From: DATELY01 sp035276085
GTDB taxonomy: Bacteria > Pseudomonadota > Gammaproteobacteria > Steroidobacterales > Steroidobacteraceae
Reading direction: 5' to 3'
Assembly: GCA_035276085.1 (NCBI GenBank)
Contig: DATELY010000102.1
Coordinates: 1-43,710, forward strand
DNA: 43,710 nucleotides
In this document: positions 1 to 8,644 of the stretch, in pieces
How positions within the stretch are numbered: the first letter of the stretch is position 1
How the letters are laid out: each line of letters starts with the position of its first letter
Notes under the pieces: generated by a model
The model's database searches: none
Seen by the model: only the letters and a program-made list of their open reading frames with translations
What the model was told of the DNA's origin: nothing
Program-made: the position numbers and the translations under genes

Positions 1-23
1 CAAGCCAGCCGACCAGCAAACCT

Positions 24-872
24 CTACCCCCAATGCCGTCCCAAAACCGACTCCAGCACGATCTTCGCACCGAAATAGGCCAGGAGGAGTAGCGCAACGC
101 CGCTCAGAACCCAGTATGTCAACCTGGGCCCGCGCCAGCCATAGCGCCACCGGCCGAAGATCAGCGCGGCGAAAACGGCCCAGGCGAGACACGACAGGAT
201 GGTCTTGTGGGCCAGGTGCTGGGCCATGAGGTCTTGCACGAAGACGAAGCCGCTGAACAGCGCGAGCGAGAGCAAGATCCAGCCTGCGACGAGCGCCTGA
301 AACATCGTGCCTTCGAGCGATTCCAGCGGCGGCAGCACCCGCAAACCGCCCACAGGCTTGCGGCTGCGTAGGCGTCGATGCACAGCGGTAACGGCGACCG
401 CGAGTACGGCGGCTACGCTCAGCAGGGCGTAAGCCAATGTCGACAGCACGACGTGGGCTACCAGCCGCCAGTCTCGGTGCTCGACGACAAACCCCGGGGC
501 CTCGCGATGCGTGCTCACGGCCACGATGCCGGCCAGCACGAGCAGCAGCGCACACGCACCCGCGAAGCGAGGTCGTTGGAGGCTGGTGATCAGCGCAATG
601 AGCGCGATCGTCCAACCGACGAGCGATGCCGTATCGGCAACGCTGAACGCCATCGCCGCACTGGACAGCGCAATCCACAGCAACCAGCCGTGGAGCACGA
701 ATGCCACCGTGCCCAACGCTATGCCGGCAATGCGCTGTCCCGGGGCAATGCGCAGCTGTGCTTCGCTGGCGCTGGTGAGCAGCCAGATCGAAGCACCGAA
801 ATAGCAGGCGAGGACGATGACGGCGAGCACGGTTGGATTCGCGAACGAAAAGCTTGCGCGCGATGATGTCAC
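24..872 (-). CDS. ypjD: CcsA/YpjD-family cytochrome c assembly-like inner membrane protein
   Basis: This is a polytopic inner membrane protein of 282 residues with about eight hydrophobic segments. Its length and segment pattern fit the YpjD branch of the CcsA/CcmC-like family. The WxWD-type haem-handling signature typical of true cytochrome c assembly proteins is not evident, and the C-terminal part contains only isolated Trp residues. It lies divergent to ffh, which is the usual position of ypjD in gammaproteobacteria and supports the name. The start used is a GTG at 870-872 with only a weak upstream purine stretch, so the start is uncertain. Its molecular role is poorly defined in the family; the family placement is firmer than any function. 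Confidence 0.85.
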   Translation of the reverse strand: MTSSRASFSFANPTVLAVIVLACYFGASIWLLTSASEAQLRIAPGQRIAGIALGTVAFVLHGWLLWIALSSAAMAFSVADTASLVGWTIALIALITSLQRPRFAGACALLLVLAGIVAVSTHREAPGFVVEHRDWRLVAHVVLSTLAYALLSVAAVLAVAVTAVHRRLRSRKPVGGLRVLPPLESLEGTMFQALVAGWILLSLALFSGFVFVQDLMAQHLAHKTILSCLAWAVFAALIFGRWRYGWRGPRLTYWVLSGVALLLLAYFGAKIVLESVLGRHWG

Positions 873-886
873 AAGCCGGCGGAGTC

Positions 887-917
887 ATGACAGCAAGGCG
901 GCAGCCTGCGGCATAAT
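887..917 (+). promoter_or_regulatory. Weak candidate promoter for ffh
   Basis: ATGACA (887-892) and CATAAT (912-917) resemble -35 and -10 boxes, but the 19-nt spacer is long. The -10 lies about 50 nt upstream of the ffh start. This is only a candidate. Confidence 0.3.
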
Positions 918-968
918 CGCCGCCTCTTTGCGGCCGGATCCGCCGGCGCTCATTTTCAAGGTGAACAC

Positions 969-2315
969 ATGTTCGACAAGCTGACCTCGCGGCTGCAGGG
1001 CGTCATCGAAGGCCTGCGCGGGCGCGGTCGTCTCACGGAGGAGAACATCAATGAAACCCTGCGCCAGGTGCGCATGGCATTGCTCGAAGCCGACGTCGCG
1101 TTGCCAGTCGTCAAGACCTTCATCGAGGCCATTCGCGCCCGCGTCGTCGGTACGGAGTTCGACAAGAACCTCACACCCGGTCAGGCGCTGGTACGCATCA
1201 TCCACGACGAGCTCGTGAGCTTGATGGGCGCGGGCGTGCGCCCGCTCAATCTGCGCGCGCAACCGCCGGTGGTGATTCTGCTGGCCGGCCTGCAAGGCGC
1301 TGGCAAGACGACCAGTGCAGCCAAGCTCGCCAAATGGTTGCAGGAGAATGAACGCAAGAAAGTGATGATGGCGAGCACCGACGTGTATCGCCCGGCCGCC
1401 ATCCTGCAGCTCGAACGACTCGCGACGGAGCTCGACACCGGCTTCTTCCCTTCCGATCCGAAGAAATCGCCCGTGATCTTGGCGCAGGAAGCGTTACAGG
1501 AGGCCCGTCGGTCGCTCTTTGACGTCCTGATCGTCGACACGGCCGGTCGCCTGCACGTGGACGCCGAGATGATGGACGAGGTGCGAGCGATCGCCACAGC
1601 CGTGAATCCCACGGAAACATTGTTCGTCGTGGACAGCATGGCGGGCCAGGATGCCGTGAACGCCGCCCGCGCCTTCGGCTCAGCCCTGACGCTGACCGGT
1701 GTCGTCCTGACCAAGACCGATGGCGATGCCCGCGGCGGTGCCGCGCTCTCGGTACGCCAGATCACCGGTCAACCCATCCTGTTCATGGGTACCGGCGAGA
1801 AGACCGCTGCTTTGGAGCCGTTTCAGGCCGATCGCGTGGCTTCGCGCATTTTGGGCATGGGCGATGTGCTCTCGCTGGTCGAGGACGTGGTCCGGAAGGT
1901 CGACCGCGAGCAGGCGGAGCGCCTCGCCCAGAAGTTCAAAAAGGGCAAGGAGTTCGACCTCGCGGATCTGCACGAGCAGCTCCAGCAGGTCGAGAAAATG
2001 GGGGGACTGAGCGCATTGATGGACAAGCTGCCAGCCCAGCTCGCCAGTAAGGCCCAGGCTCAGCAACCCGACGAAAAGGAGATCAAGCACCAGCTGGCGA
2101 TCATCCGCTCGATGACACCCAAGGAACGCCGCTACCCGAAGAACATCGACGCCTCCCGCAAGCGCCGCATCGCCGCCGGCGCCGGTGTACACGTCTCTGA
2201 AATCAACCGCTTGCTGAAGAACTTCATCCAGATGCAGAAGGTGATGAAGACGATGCAGAAGGGGGGGTTGAGCAAGCTGATGCGGGGGTTGGGGGGGAGG
2301 ATGCCGTTTGGTTAG
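969..2315 (+). CDS. ffh: Signal recognition particle GTPase Ffh
   Basis: Ffh is the protein subunit of the bacterial signal recognition particle. It binds signal sequences of inner membrane proteins and the 4.5S-type SRP RNA, and delivers ribosomes to FtsY. The 448 residues show the expected order: an N-terminal helical domain, a GTPase domain with G1 GLQGAGKTT, DTAGR and TKTDGDARGG, and a methionine-rich M domain from about residue 300 ending in GGRMPFG. Length matches the family (E. coli about 453). The ATG follows AAGGTGAAC. Its RNA partner is encoded in the same window at about 39.93-40.04 kb. Confidence 0.98.
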   Translation: MFDKLTSRLQGVIEGLRGRGRLTEENINETLRQVRMALLEADVALPVVKTFIEAIRARVVGTEFDKNLTPGQALVRIIHDELVSLMGAGVRPLNLRAQPPVVILLAGLQGAGKTTSAAKLAKWLQENERKKVMMASTDVYRPAAILQLERLATELDTGFFPSDPKKSPVILAQEALQEARRSLFDVLIVDTAGRLHVDAEMMDEVRAIATAVNPTETLFVVDSMAGQDAVNAARAFGSALTLTGVVLTKTDGDARGGAALSVRQITGQPILFMGTGEKTAALEPFQADRVASRILGMGDVLSLVEDVVRKVDREQAERLAQKFKKGKEFDLADLHEQLQQVEKMGGLSALMDKLPAQLASKAQAQQPDEKEIKHQLAIIRSMTPKERRYPKNIDASRKRRIAAGAGVHVSEINRLLKNFIQMQKVMKTMQKGGLSKLMRGLGGRMPFG

Positions 2316-2332
2316 CTGACAGCCAACGGGCT

Positions 2333-2385
2333 ACAGGCTACGGCCAGAGTTGGAAACGCTTGTTCTGTTTCTGGCCGTAGCCTGT
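2333..2385 (+). terminator. Long hairpin downstream of ffh
   Basis: The arms ACAGGCTACGGCCAGA (2333-2348) and TCTGGCCGTAGCCTGT (2370-2385) form a perfect 16-bp stem with a 21-nt loop, 18 nt after the ffh stop. No clear T-run follows, so termination is plausible but unproven. The ACGGCCAGA core recurs in the hairpin after sppA. Confidence 0.55.
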
Positions 2386-2415
2386 CGCCTGTACCCTGTC
2401 GCCCCCATCTAACCC

Positions 2416-2444
2416 TTTCATCCTTCCCACCTTTTTCGTAAGAT
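2416..2444 (+). promoter_or_regulatory. Sigma-70-type promoter of the rpsP-rimM-trmD-rplS operon
   Basis: TTTCAT (2416-2421), a 17-nt spacer and TAAGAT (2439-2444) are followed by a GC-only discriminator, as is typical of ribosomal protein and stable RNA promoters. The predicted leader opens with a small hairpin, CGCCCC/GGGGCG (2448-2465), before the rpsP start at 2507. Confidence 0.6.
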
Positions 2445-2506
2445 GCGCGCCCCTTCGAGGGGGCGTACGTCCCTTTGCACTGAATTTCCTTAAGGCAGAA
2501 GCCAGC

Positions 2507-2764
2507 ATGGTTACGATTCGGCTGACCCGCCGCGGCGGCAAGAAGCAGCCCTTCTATCATCTCGTCGTGACGGACAGCCGTCGGCGTCAGGGTGGCACGA
2601 TCCTCGAGCAGATCGGCTACTTCAATCCGGTGGCGACGGGCAAAGAGCGCCGTCTCGAGGTGAAGTTGGAGCGCGTCGATTATTGGTTGAGCAAGGGCGC
2701 GAAGGCGTCCGACCGCGTTGCCGAGCTCGTGAGCAAGCAGCGCAAGCAACCGCTCGCGGCCTGA
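2507..2764 (+). CDS. rpsP: 30S ribosomal protein S16
   Basis: S16 is a primary-binding 30S subunit protein. The 85-residue product begins MVTIRLTRRGGKKQPFYHLV and contains GTILEQIGYFNP, both diagnostic of S16, and its length is normal (E. coli 82). The ATG at 2507 is preceded by TAAGG at a usable distance. It is the first gene of the rpsP-rimM-trmD-rplS operon, a conserved bacterial order joining two ribosomal proteins with a 30S maturation factor and a tRNA methyltransferase. The predicted promoter lies about 60-90 nt upstream. Confidence 0.98.
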   Translation: MVTIRLTRRGGKKQPFYHLVVTDSRRRQGGTILEQIGYFNPVATGKERRLEVKLERVDYWLSKGAKASDRVAELVSKQRKQPLAA

Positions 2765-2808
2765 GAGCGTTGTAAGAGGTCGCGCTGCGGCGCGTGCTGT
2801 GACGACGC

Positions 2809-3342
2809 GTGAGCGACGAGCGCACCGCAGACCGTATCGTGACGCTCGGCCGCATTGGTGGCACGTTCGGAGTGGCAGGTTGGGTGAAGGTGCAGTCCTT
2901 CACGGATCCGCCGGACAACCTCCTCGCTTACGAGGTGTTGCAGCTCAAACGACGGGGCGAATGGGCGCCCGTCGAAATAGAAGAAGGCCGCTGCACGAAC
3001 CGCGGTGTCTTGTTGAAGTTGAGCGGTGTCGATAGCCCTGAAGAGGCTCAGAGCTACAACGGCGCAGAGTTGGGTGTGAGGCGCAGCGACATGCCGCCGC
3101 CCGCACCCGGTGAGTACTACTGGAACGATCTGGAAGGCCTGGAAGTGGTGACGCCTACGGGCGAGCTGCTCGGCCGGGTCGATCACTTCAGGCTGTTGCC
3201 GGCGAATCCGATCGTGGTGATTCGCGGCGAGCGCGAGCACCTCGTGCCGTTCGTGAAAGAGCGCATCGTGGCCATTGATCTGGCCGCAGGGCGCATCGTG
3301 CTGGACTGGGGTGCGGACTGGTTGGACGACGATGCACATTGA
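2809..3342 (+). CDS. rimM: 16S rRNA processing protein RimM
   Basis: RimM binds S19 and assists maturation of the 30S head. The 177-residue protein has the RimM N-domain (TLGRIGGTFGVAGWVKVQSFTD) and a PRC-barrel C-domain with YYWNDLEGLEVV, followed by LVPFVKERIVAIDLAAGRIV. The GTG start at 2809 is 44 nt after rpsP; no earlier in-frame start makes a better N-terminus. The 3' end overlaps trmD by 11 nt, so the two are probably translationally coupled. Confidence 0.96.
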   Translation: MSDERTADRIVTLGRIGGTFGVAGWVKVQSFTDPPDNLLAYEVLQLKRRGEWAPVEIEEGRCTNRGVLLKLSGVDSPEEAQSYNGAELGVRRSDMPPPAPGEYYWNDLEGLEVVTPTGELLGRVDHFRLLPANPIVVIRGEREHLVPFVKERIVAIDLAAGRIVLDWGADWLDDDAH

Positions 3343-4084
3343 AGTCGTCACGCTGTTTCCGGAGTTCGTCGCGACGGCGGCCCGGATCGGAGTGACGGGT
3401 CGCGCGATCGAGCGCGGTACGGTGCAACTGCACGTCAGCACGCCGCGTGATTTCGCGACGGACGCGCATCGAACGGTCGATGATCGTCCCTACGGCGGCG
3501 GCCCGGGGATGGTGATGAAGATCCAGCCGACACGCGCTGCGCTGCGAGCCGCAAGGCAACGCGCACCGGCGGGCGGCAAGACGATTTATCTCGCCGCGGA
3601 TGGCGAGCGGCTTACGCAGGCGATCGTGCGTGAGCTGGCCGAACTGCCGAGCCTCGTGCTGCTGGCAGGGCGCTACGAAGGGGTGGATGAGCGCCTCCTC
3701 GAGCGCGAGATCGATGTGAGTCTTTCGATTGGCGACTACGTGCTCTCGGGCGGTGAGCTGCCTGCACTGGTGCTGATCGATGCCGTGATCCGGTTGTTGC
3801 CCGGTGTGCTGGGCGATGCGGAATCGGCGCAGCAGGATTCGTTTTCGAACGGGCTGTTGGATTGGCCGCACTACACGCGGCCCGAAGTCTTCGAAGGCGA
3901 GTCCGTGCCGGCGGTCCTGTTGAGCGGCGATCACGCTGCCATCGCCCGCTGGCGATTGAAGCAGGCGCTGATGCGAACGCTCGAGCGCAGGCCGGACTTG
4001 ATTGCGACGTTGCCGCTGACCGAGGCGCAACGGCGTGTGCTGGATGAAATCTTGGCGGAGCGCGCCGCACCGGACGCCCGCTGA
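3332..4084 (+). CDS. trmD: tRNA (guanine-N1-)-methyltransferase TrmD
   Basis: TrmD makes m1G37 in tRNAs using S-adenosylmethionine, which prevents +1 frameshifting. I place the start at ATG 3332 (MHIEVVTLFPEF), giving 250 residues close to the family norm. A longer in-frame extension upstream lies entirely inside rimM and is unlikely. The SPOUT trefoil-knot motif SIGDYVLSGGELPALVLID and the DRPYGGGPGMVMK loop are intact, as is the C-terminal PEVFEGESVPAVLLSGDH segment. It sits between rimM and rplS as in most bacteria. Confidence 0.97.
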   Translation: MHIEVVTLFPEFVATAARIGVTGRAIERGTVQLHVSTPRDFATDAHRTVDDRPYGGGPGMVMKIQPTRAALRAARQRAPAGGKTIYLAADGERLTQAIVRELAELPSLVLLAGRYEGVDERLLEREIDVSLSIGDYVLSGGELPALVLIDAVIRLLPGVLGDAESAQQDSFSNGLLDWPHYTRPEVFEGESVPAVLLSGDHAAIARWRLKQALMRTLERRPDLIATLPLTEAQRRVLDEILAERAAPDAR

Positions 4085-4119
4085 ATAGTGGTTGCGAATC
4101 AGATTGGACGGGCACGAAC

Positions 4120-4464
4120 ATGACGAACATCGTTGCAGAACTCGAGCGCGAAGCCGCCGGTAAGAAGATTCCTGACTTCCGTCCCGGCGACACGGTCGTC
4201 GTCGAGGTGAAGGTGAAGGAAGGCGACCGCGAGCGCGCGCAGGCGTATGAGGGCGTCGTGATTGCCAAGCGCAATCGTGGCCTGAACTCCTCGTTCACCG
4301 TGCGCAAGATTTCTCACGGCGAAGGCGTGGAACGTGTGTTCCAGACCTTCAGCCCGGCGATCGGCTCGATCAGCGTGAAGCGTCGCGGCAATGTCCGTCG
4401 CGCCAAGCTGTACTACCTGCGCGATCTCACGGGTAAGGCCGCCCGCATCGAAGAAAAGGTCTGA
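4120..4464 (+). CDS. rplS: 50S ribosomal protein L19
   Basis: L19 lies at the 30S-50S interface. The 114-residue product carries the L19 signatures FRPGDTVVVEVKVKEG and AYEGVVIAKRNRGLNSSFTV, and its length is normal. It is the last gene of the rpsP operon, starting 35 nt after trmD, and is followed after 28 nt by a strong intrinsic terminator. Confidence 0.98.
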   Translation: MTNIVAELEREAAGKKIPDFRPGDTVVVEVKVKEGDRERAQAYEGVVIAKRNRGLNSSFTVRKISHGEGVERVFQTFSPAIGSISVKRRGNVRRAKLYYLRDLTGKAARIEEKV

Positions 4465-4492
4465 CGGCCAGCGAGACTGGCAGTCGATTCGA

Positions 4493-4528
4493 GCAAAGAG
4501 CCGCCCCCGTGCGGCTCTTTGCATTTTT
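4493..4528 (+). terminator. Rho-independent terminator of the rpsP-rplS operon
   Basis: GCAAAGAGCCGC (4493-4504) and GCGGCTCTTTGC (4511-4522) form a perfect 12-bp stem with a 6-nt loop, followed by ATTTTT. It lies directly after rplS. Confidence 0.92.
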
Positions 4529-4602
4529 GGGGGTGAAGGTGGGCTTGCGTCCAACCGCCATCATCGTGCGTTGAGGGTCTTTAACCGGCAAAGGTCGTAA
4601 CG

Positions 4603-5703
4603 ATGACCCGATGGCTGCTGCTGTTGGTGTTGAGCGTGAGTCCATGGACCGGTTGGGCCAGCTCAGAAAGCGACCGCGTGCTGGCCAACGTGCGCTTGCC
4701 GCCCGGCTTCAAAATTGAGTTGTACACGGACCGCGTGCCCAAAGCCCGCTCGCTGGCGCTGGGCAATCAGGGCACCGTGTTCGTCGGTACCCAGGAGGAG
4801 GGCGTGGTCTATTCGGTCAGCCCGCCCAAAGGGACTGCCGCTCCCGAGGTACGCATCATTGCGCGCGATCTGAACCAGCCGAACGGTGTCGCCTATCGCG
4901 ATGGCGCGCTGTACGTCGCCGAGATCAACCGCATCCTGCGCTTCGATCAGATCGAATCGTCCAGCACGACACTCGCGCCGAAAGTGGTGCGTGACGATCT
5001 GCCCAAGGACCGCCACCACGGCTGGCGTTACATCGCATTCGGACCGGACGGCAAGCTGTATCTGGGGATCGGTGCCCCCTGCAACATCTGCAACGAACCC
5101 AACTACGCCGTGATCCAGCGCATGAACCCGGATGGTTCCGATCGCGAGGTCTTCGCGCAGGGTGTCCGCAATACGCTCGGGTTCACCTGGCATCCGCAGA
5201 CCCGCGACCTCTGGTTTACCGACAACGGCCGCGACTGGCTGGGCGACGATGCGCCTCCGTGCGAACTGAACCGCGCGCCGCGTGCCGGGTTGCACTTCGG
5301 CTTTCCCTTTTGCCACGGCACTGATATCAAGGACCCGGAGTTCGGCAAGATGGGCGAGTGCAGCCAGAGCGAACCGCCTGCACGCGCACTGGATGCGCAC
5401 GTCGCGGCGCTCGGGCTCAAGTTCTATCTGGGCAAGAACTTCCCGTCGCAGTACCGGGGCCAGCTGTTCATCGCCGAGCACGGCTCCTGGAATCGCAGCG
5501 TGAAGAGCGGCTATCGCATCACGCGCGTGAAACTGGAAGGCGACAAAGTGGTTTCCTATGTACCGTTCGCCGTCGGATTCCATCGGGGCGATGAAGTGTT
5601 TGGCCGGCCCGTGGACCTGTTGGAGCTCGGAGATGGGTCGCTATTGATTTCCGATGACCAGGCCGGCGCCCTCTATCGTGTGTCGTACGTGACTTCACCA
5701 TGA
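4603..5703 (+). CDS. Exported sorbosone/glucose dehydrogenase-family beta-propeller protein
   Basis: This is a 366-residue protein of the PQQ-dependent sugar (GSDH/sorbosone) dehydrogenase family. An N-terminal signal peptide (MTRWLLLLVLSVSPWTGWAS) indicates export to the periplasm. The mature part shows propeller repeats and family segments LPPGFKIELYTD, GPDGKLYLGIGAPCNICNE, GVRNTLGFTWHP and FIAEHGSWNRS. Several Cys (PCNIC, PPCEL, FCHG) could form periplasmic disulfides. The actual substrate cannot be read from sequence, and many family members have unproven PQQ binding. The stop overlaps the sppA start by 4 nt (ATGA), so the two are probably co-expressed. Confidence 0.85.
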   Translation: MTRWLLLLVLSVSPWTGWASSESDRVLANVRLPPGFKIELYTDRVPKARSLALGNQGTVFVGTQEEGVVYSVSPPKGTAAPEVRIIARDLNQPNGVAYRDGALYVAEINRILRFDQIESSSTTLAPKVVRDDLPKDRHHGWRYIAFGPDGKLYLGIGAPCNICNEPNYAVIQRMNPDGSDREVFAQGVRNTLGFTWHPQTRDLWFTDNGRDWLGDDAPPCELNRAPRAGLHFGFPFCHGTDIKDPEFGKMGECSQSEPPARALDAHVAALGLKFYLGKNFPSQYRGQLFIAEHGSWNRSVKSGYRITRVKLEGDKVVSYVPFAVGFHRGDEVFGRPVDLLELGDGSLLISDDQAGALYRVSYVTSP

Positions 5704-7538
5704 AAGCCATTGCTGCTGTATTTCACTTCCTCGGCCGCGCACTCGAGTTGCTGCGCCGGACCTTGCACCTGATTCTGTTGCTGGTGATTTTCGGTTTGAT
5801 CATCGCGGCTCTGGCGCCGCGGGTGCCGACGGTGCCGGCCCGCGCGGCGCTCGTGATCAAGCCGGAAGGCGATCTGGTCGAGCAACTGTCGGGCAGTCCG
5901 GTCGAACGTGCAGTGGCCGAGGCTTACGGTCAGGGGACGCCTGAAACCCTCGTCCGCGACCTGGTCGATGCAATCAACGCCGCCAAGACCGACCACCGCA
6001 TTCGTGCGCTCGTGCTCGATCTGGGTTGGATGACGGGCGGTGGCATCCCCAAGCTCGAGGAAGTCGCTGCGGCCATTCGTGACTTCAAGCGCTCCGGCAA
6101 GCCCGTCATTGCGCTTGGCGAGAATTACGACCAATCCCAGTACTACCTCGCCGCGCACGCCAACGAGATCTATCTGGATCCACTGGGACTCGTGCTGATC
6201 GAGGGCTATGGCTACTACCGCATGTTCTTCAAGAACGCGCTCGACAAGCTCGCCGTCGACGTGAACATCTTCAAGGTGGGCACGTACAAGTCGTACACGG
6301 ATCAATTCACGCGCACCGAGATGGGCGAGTCGGAGCGCGAAGCGAGCCTGGCCTGGCTGAACGTGTTGTGGCGTGAGTATCAGGATGGCGTCACCCGCGC
6401 ACGAGGACTCAAGCCCGACGCGGTCAACAGCTACGTCGCGCAGCTCGTTCCCGCGATGCGCGAGAAGAAGGGCGACATGGCCGCCGTCGCACTCGACAGC
6501 GGGCTCGTGACGCAGCTGCGCTCGCGGCACGATGTCGAAGAGCGCATCAAGAAGCTCGTCGGCGAAGACGACACCGGAGAGTCGTTCTCCGGCATCGATC
6601 AGTGGGACTACCTGCATTCGGTGCATGCCCAACGCTCGCTTTCGTCGAGCGGCAAGAAGGTCGGCGTCATCGTCGCCGCGGGCGAGATCCTCGACGGAGA
6701 TCAGCCTCCCGGCACGATCGGCGATGACTCGATGGTCGATCTGATCCGACAGGCGCGAGAAGACGACGATGTGAAGGCGGTGGTGCTGCGCATCGATAGC
6801 CCGGGCGGCAGCATGATGGCTTCCGAAGTGATCCGCCGCGAGCTCGTTGCGCTGAAAGCCGCCGGCAAGCCCGTGATCGCATCGATGAGCAGCACGGCTG
6901 CTTCCGGCGGGTACTATTTCGCCATGGATGCCGATGAGATCTGGGCGAATCCTGCAACGCTGACCGGCTCGATCGGTGTTTTCGCCGTGTTTCCGACGCT
7001 CCAGCGCACGCTCGAAAAAGTGGGTGTGACCGTCGATGGGCTCGGCACGACACCGCTCGCCGGCGCATTGCGTATCGATCGGACCATCACCGAGGATCAA
7101 CGCGAGCTGTTGCAGTTGGGCGTCGAACATGCCTATCGCACGTTCACGGGTCACGTCGCGCGGGCCCGGCATCAAAGCATCGAAACGGTCGACAGCATCG
7201 CACAAGGTCGCGTCTGGTCCGGACGCGACGCCGTGCGCATCGGGCTCATCGACAAGCTCGGCTCGTATGAGCAAGCTGTCGCGGCTGCCGCGAAACGCGC
7301 CAAGCTCGGAACGGAGTACGACGTCGAAGTCATCGAGCCGCCGTTCGGCTGGCGCGAAGCCTTCGCGCGCGAAGCGCAAGCCCTCGGCACACGGATCGCT
7401 CGTGCCGCATTGCCTCAGGATCACATGATGAAAAAGCTCCATGCGGCGATCTCGCCGGTCGAGTCGGAGCTGAAGCGGCTCGCCAGTTTCACGGATTGGC
7501 GCAGTCCGGCGTACTACTGCCTGTGCACGGTGAAGTAG
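5700..7538 (+). CDS. sppA: Signal peptide peptidase SppA, 67 kDa type
   Basis: SppA is a membrane-anchored serine/lysine protease that digests cleaved signal peptides. The 612-residue product is the long, two-repeat form found in gammaproteobacteria. A transmembrane anchor spans about residues 20-40. The general-base Lys lies in GTYKSYTDQFTR (K197) and the nucleophile in STAASGGYY (S402), matching the E. coli Lys209/Ser409 arrangement, so it should be active. It starts inside the stop of the preceding dehydrogenase gene (ATGA overlap). It is convergent with tdh, with a hairpin between. Confidence 0.96.
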   Translation: MKAIAAVFHFLGRALELLRRTLHLILLLVIFGLIIAALAPRVPTVPARAALVIKPEGDLVEQLSGSPVERAVAEAYGQGTPETLVRDLVDAINAAKTDHRIRALVLDLGWMTGGGIPKLEEVAAAIRDFKRSGKPVIALGENYDQSQYYLAAHANEIYLDPLGLVLIEGYGYYRMFFKNALDKLAVDVNIFKVGTYKSYTDQFTRTEMGESEREASLAWLNVLWREYQDGVTRARGLKPDAVNSYVAQLVPAMREKKGDMAAVALDSGLVTQLRSRHDVEERIKKLVGEDDTGESFSGIDQWDYLHSVHAQRSLSSSGKKVGVIVAAGEILDGDQPPGTIGDDSMVDLIRQAREDDDVKAVVLRIDSPGGSMMASEVIRRELVALKAAGKPVIASMSSTAASGGYYFAMDADEIWANPATLTGSIGVFAVFPTLQRTLEKVGVTVDGLGTTPLAGALRIDRTITEDQRELLQLGVEHAYRTFTGHVARARHQSIETVDSIAQGRVWSGRDAVRIGLIDKLGSYEQAVAAAAKRAKLGTEYDVEVIEPPFGWREAFAREAQALGTRIARAALPQDHMMKKLHAAISPVESELKRLASFTDWRSPAYYCLCTVK

Positions 7539-7542
7539 CAGA

Positions 7543-7620
7543 CGGGTTACAGGCCACGGGCCACGGCCAGAGTTAGTGTGTTTCTCTGGCCGTTGGCTGT
7601 TAGCCGTTAGCCGTTACCCG
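7543..7620. terminator. Bidirectional hairpin between convergent sppA and tdh
   Basis: ACGGCCAGAG (7563-7572) and CTCTGGCCGT (7584-7593) form a perfect 10-bp stem. The outer ends CGGGT and ACCCG (7543-7547 and 7616-7620) also pair, giving a longer imperfect stem. The right side holds tandem GTTAGCC units. It probably terminates both genes. Confidence 0.6.
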
Positions 7621-7621
7621 C

Positions 7622-8644
7622 TCACCATTCCATCAAGATCTTCCCCGCCTGCCCCTTCCGCATGATCTCGAACGCTTCGTGAAAGCGATCGTAGGGCACG
7701 CGATGCGTGATCACCTTGCGGATGTCGAGGCCGCTCTGCAGCAGGCTCGACATCTTGTACCAGGTTTCGAACATCTGCCGGCCGTAGATGCCTTTGATGG
7801 TCAGGCCTTTGAAGATGACGTCGTTCCAGTCGATGGCAACCTCGTTCGGTGGAATGCCGAGCATCGCGATGCTGCCGCCGTGGTGCATCGTGTGGAGTAT
7901 CTGACGCAACGCCGTCGCATTGCCGGACATCTCCAGGCCGACGTCGAAGCCTTCGCGCATGCCGAGTTGCTTCATCGCGTCTTCGAGCGATTCGCGCTGC
8001 ACGTTGAGCGCGAGTGTCGCGCCCAGCTCGCGCGCGAGCGCCAATCGATAGTCGTTCACGTCCGTGATCACGATGTGCCGCGCACCGACGAACCGTGCAA
8101 TGGCTGCGGCCATGATGCCTATCGGGCCGGCACCGGTGATCAGCACGTCTTCGCCGACGACGTCGAAGGCGAGGGTCGTATGGACGGCGTTGCCGAGCGG
8201 ATCGAGGATCGCAGCGATGTCGTCGTCGATCACGTCCGGCAGCTTGAAGGCGTTGAAGCCGGGAATGACGACGTACTCGGCGAAGCACCCTGGACGATTC
8301 ACGCCGACACCCACCGTGTTGCGGCAGAGATGCCGACGTCCGGCACGGCAGTTGCGGCAGTAGCCGCAGGTGATGTGGCCTTCGCCCGACACGCGATCGC
8401 CAATCGCGAAACCGGAAACCTCACTGCCGATCGCGACGATCTCGCCGCAATACTCATGCCCCACGGCCATCGGCACCGGAATCGTCTTCTGTGCCCAGGG
8501 ATCCCAGGTGTAGATGTGCATGTCCGTGCCGCAGATCGCCGTGCGCTTCACGCGGATCATCACGTCGTTGGGCCCGACGACGGGCTCAGGAATCTCCATG
8601 AGCTCGATACCGGGAGCGGCTTTGGCTTTGACGAGTGCTTTCAT
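7622..8644 (-). CDS. tdh: L-threonine 3-dehydrogenase
   Basis: Tdh oxidises L-threonine to 2-amino-3-ketobutyrate with NAD+, the first step of threonine breakdown to glycine and acetyl-CoA. The 340-residue zinc-dependent MDR protein has the catalytic zinc region (CGTDMHIY, GHEYCGEIV), the four-Cys structural zinc loop CGYCRNCRAGRRHLC and the nucleotide site ITGAGPIGIMAA. Length equals E. coli Tdh (341). Its ATG directly follows the TAG of kbl with no gap, so kbl-tdh is a tightly coupled operon. Confidence 0.97.
   Translation of the reverse strand: MKALVKAKAAPGIELMEIPEPVVGPNDVMIRVKRTAICGTDMHIYTWDPWAQKTIPVPMAVGHEYCGEIVAIGSEVSGFAIGDRVSGEGHITCGYCRNCRAGRRHLCRNTVGVGVNRPGCFAEYVVIPGFNAFKLPDVIDDDIAAILDPLGNAVHTTLAFDVVGEDVLITGAGPIGIMAAAIARFVGARHIVITDVNDYRLALARELGATLALNVQRESLEDAMKQLGMREGFDVGLEMSGNATALRQILHTMHHGGSIAMLGIPPNEVAIDWNDVIFKGLTIKGIYGRQMFETWYKMSSLLQSGLDIRKVITHRVPYDRFHEAFEIMRKGQAGKILMEW

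Noticed and set aside
5673..7442. A 589-residue open frame on the minus strand opposite sppA
   Set aside because: SppA is clearly real here and the antisense frame shows no family motif or RBS.
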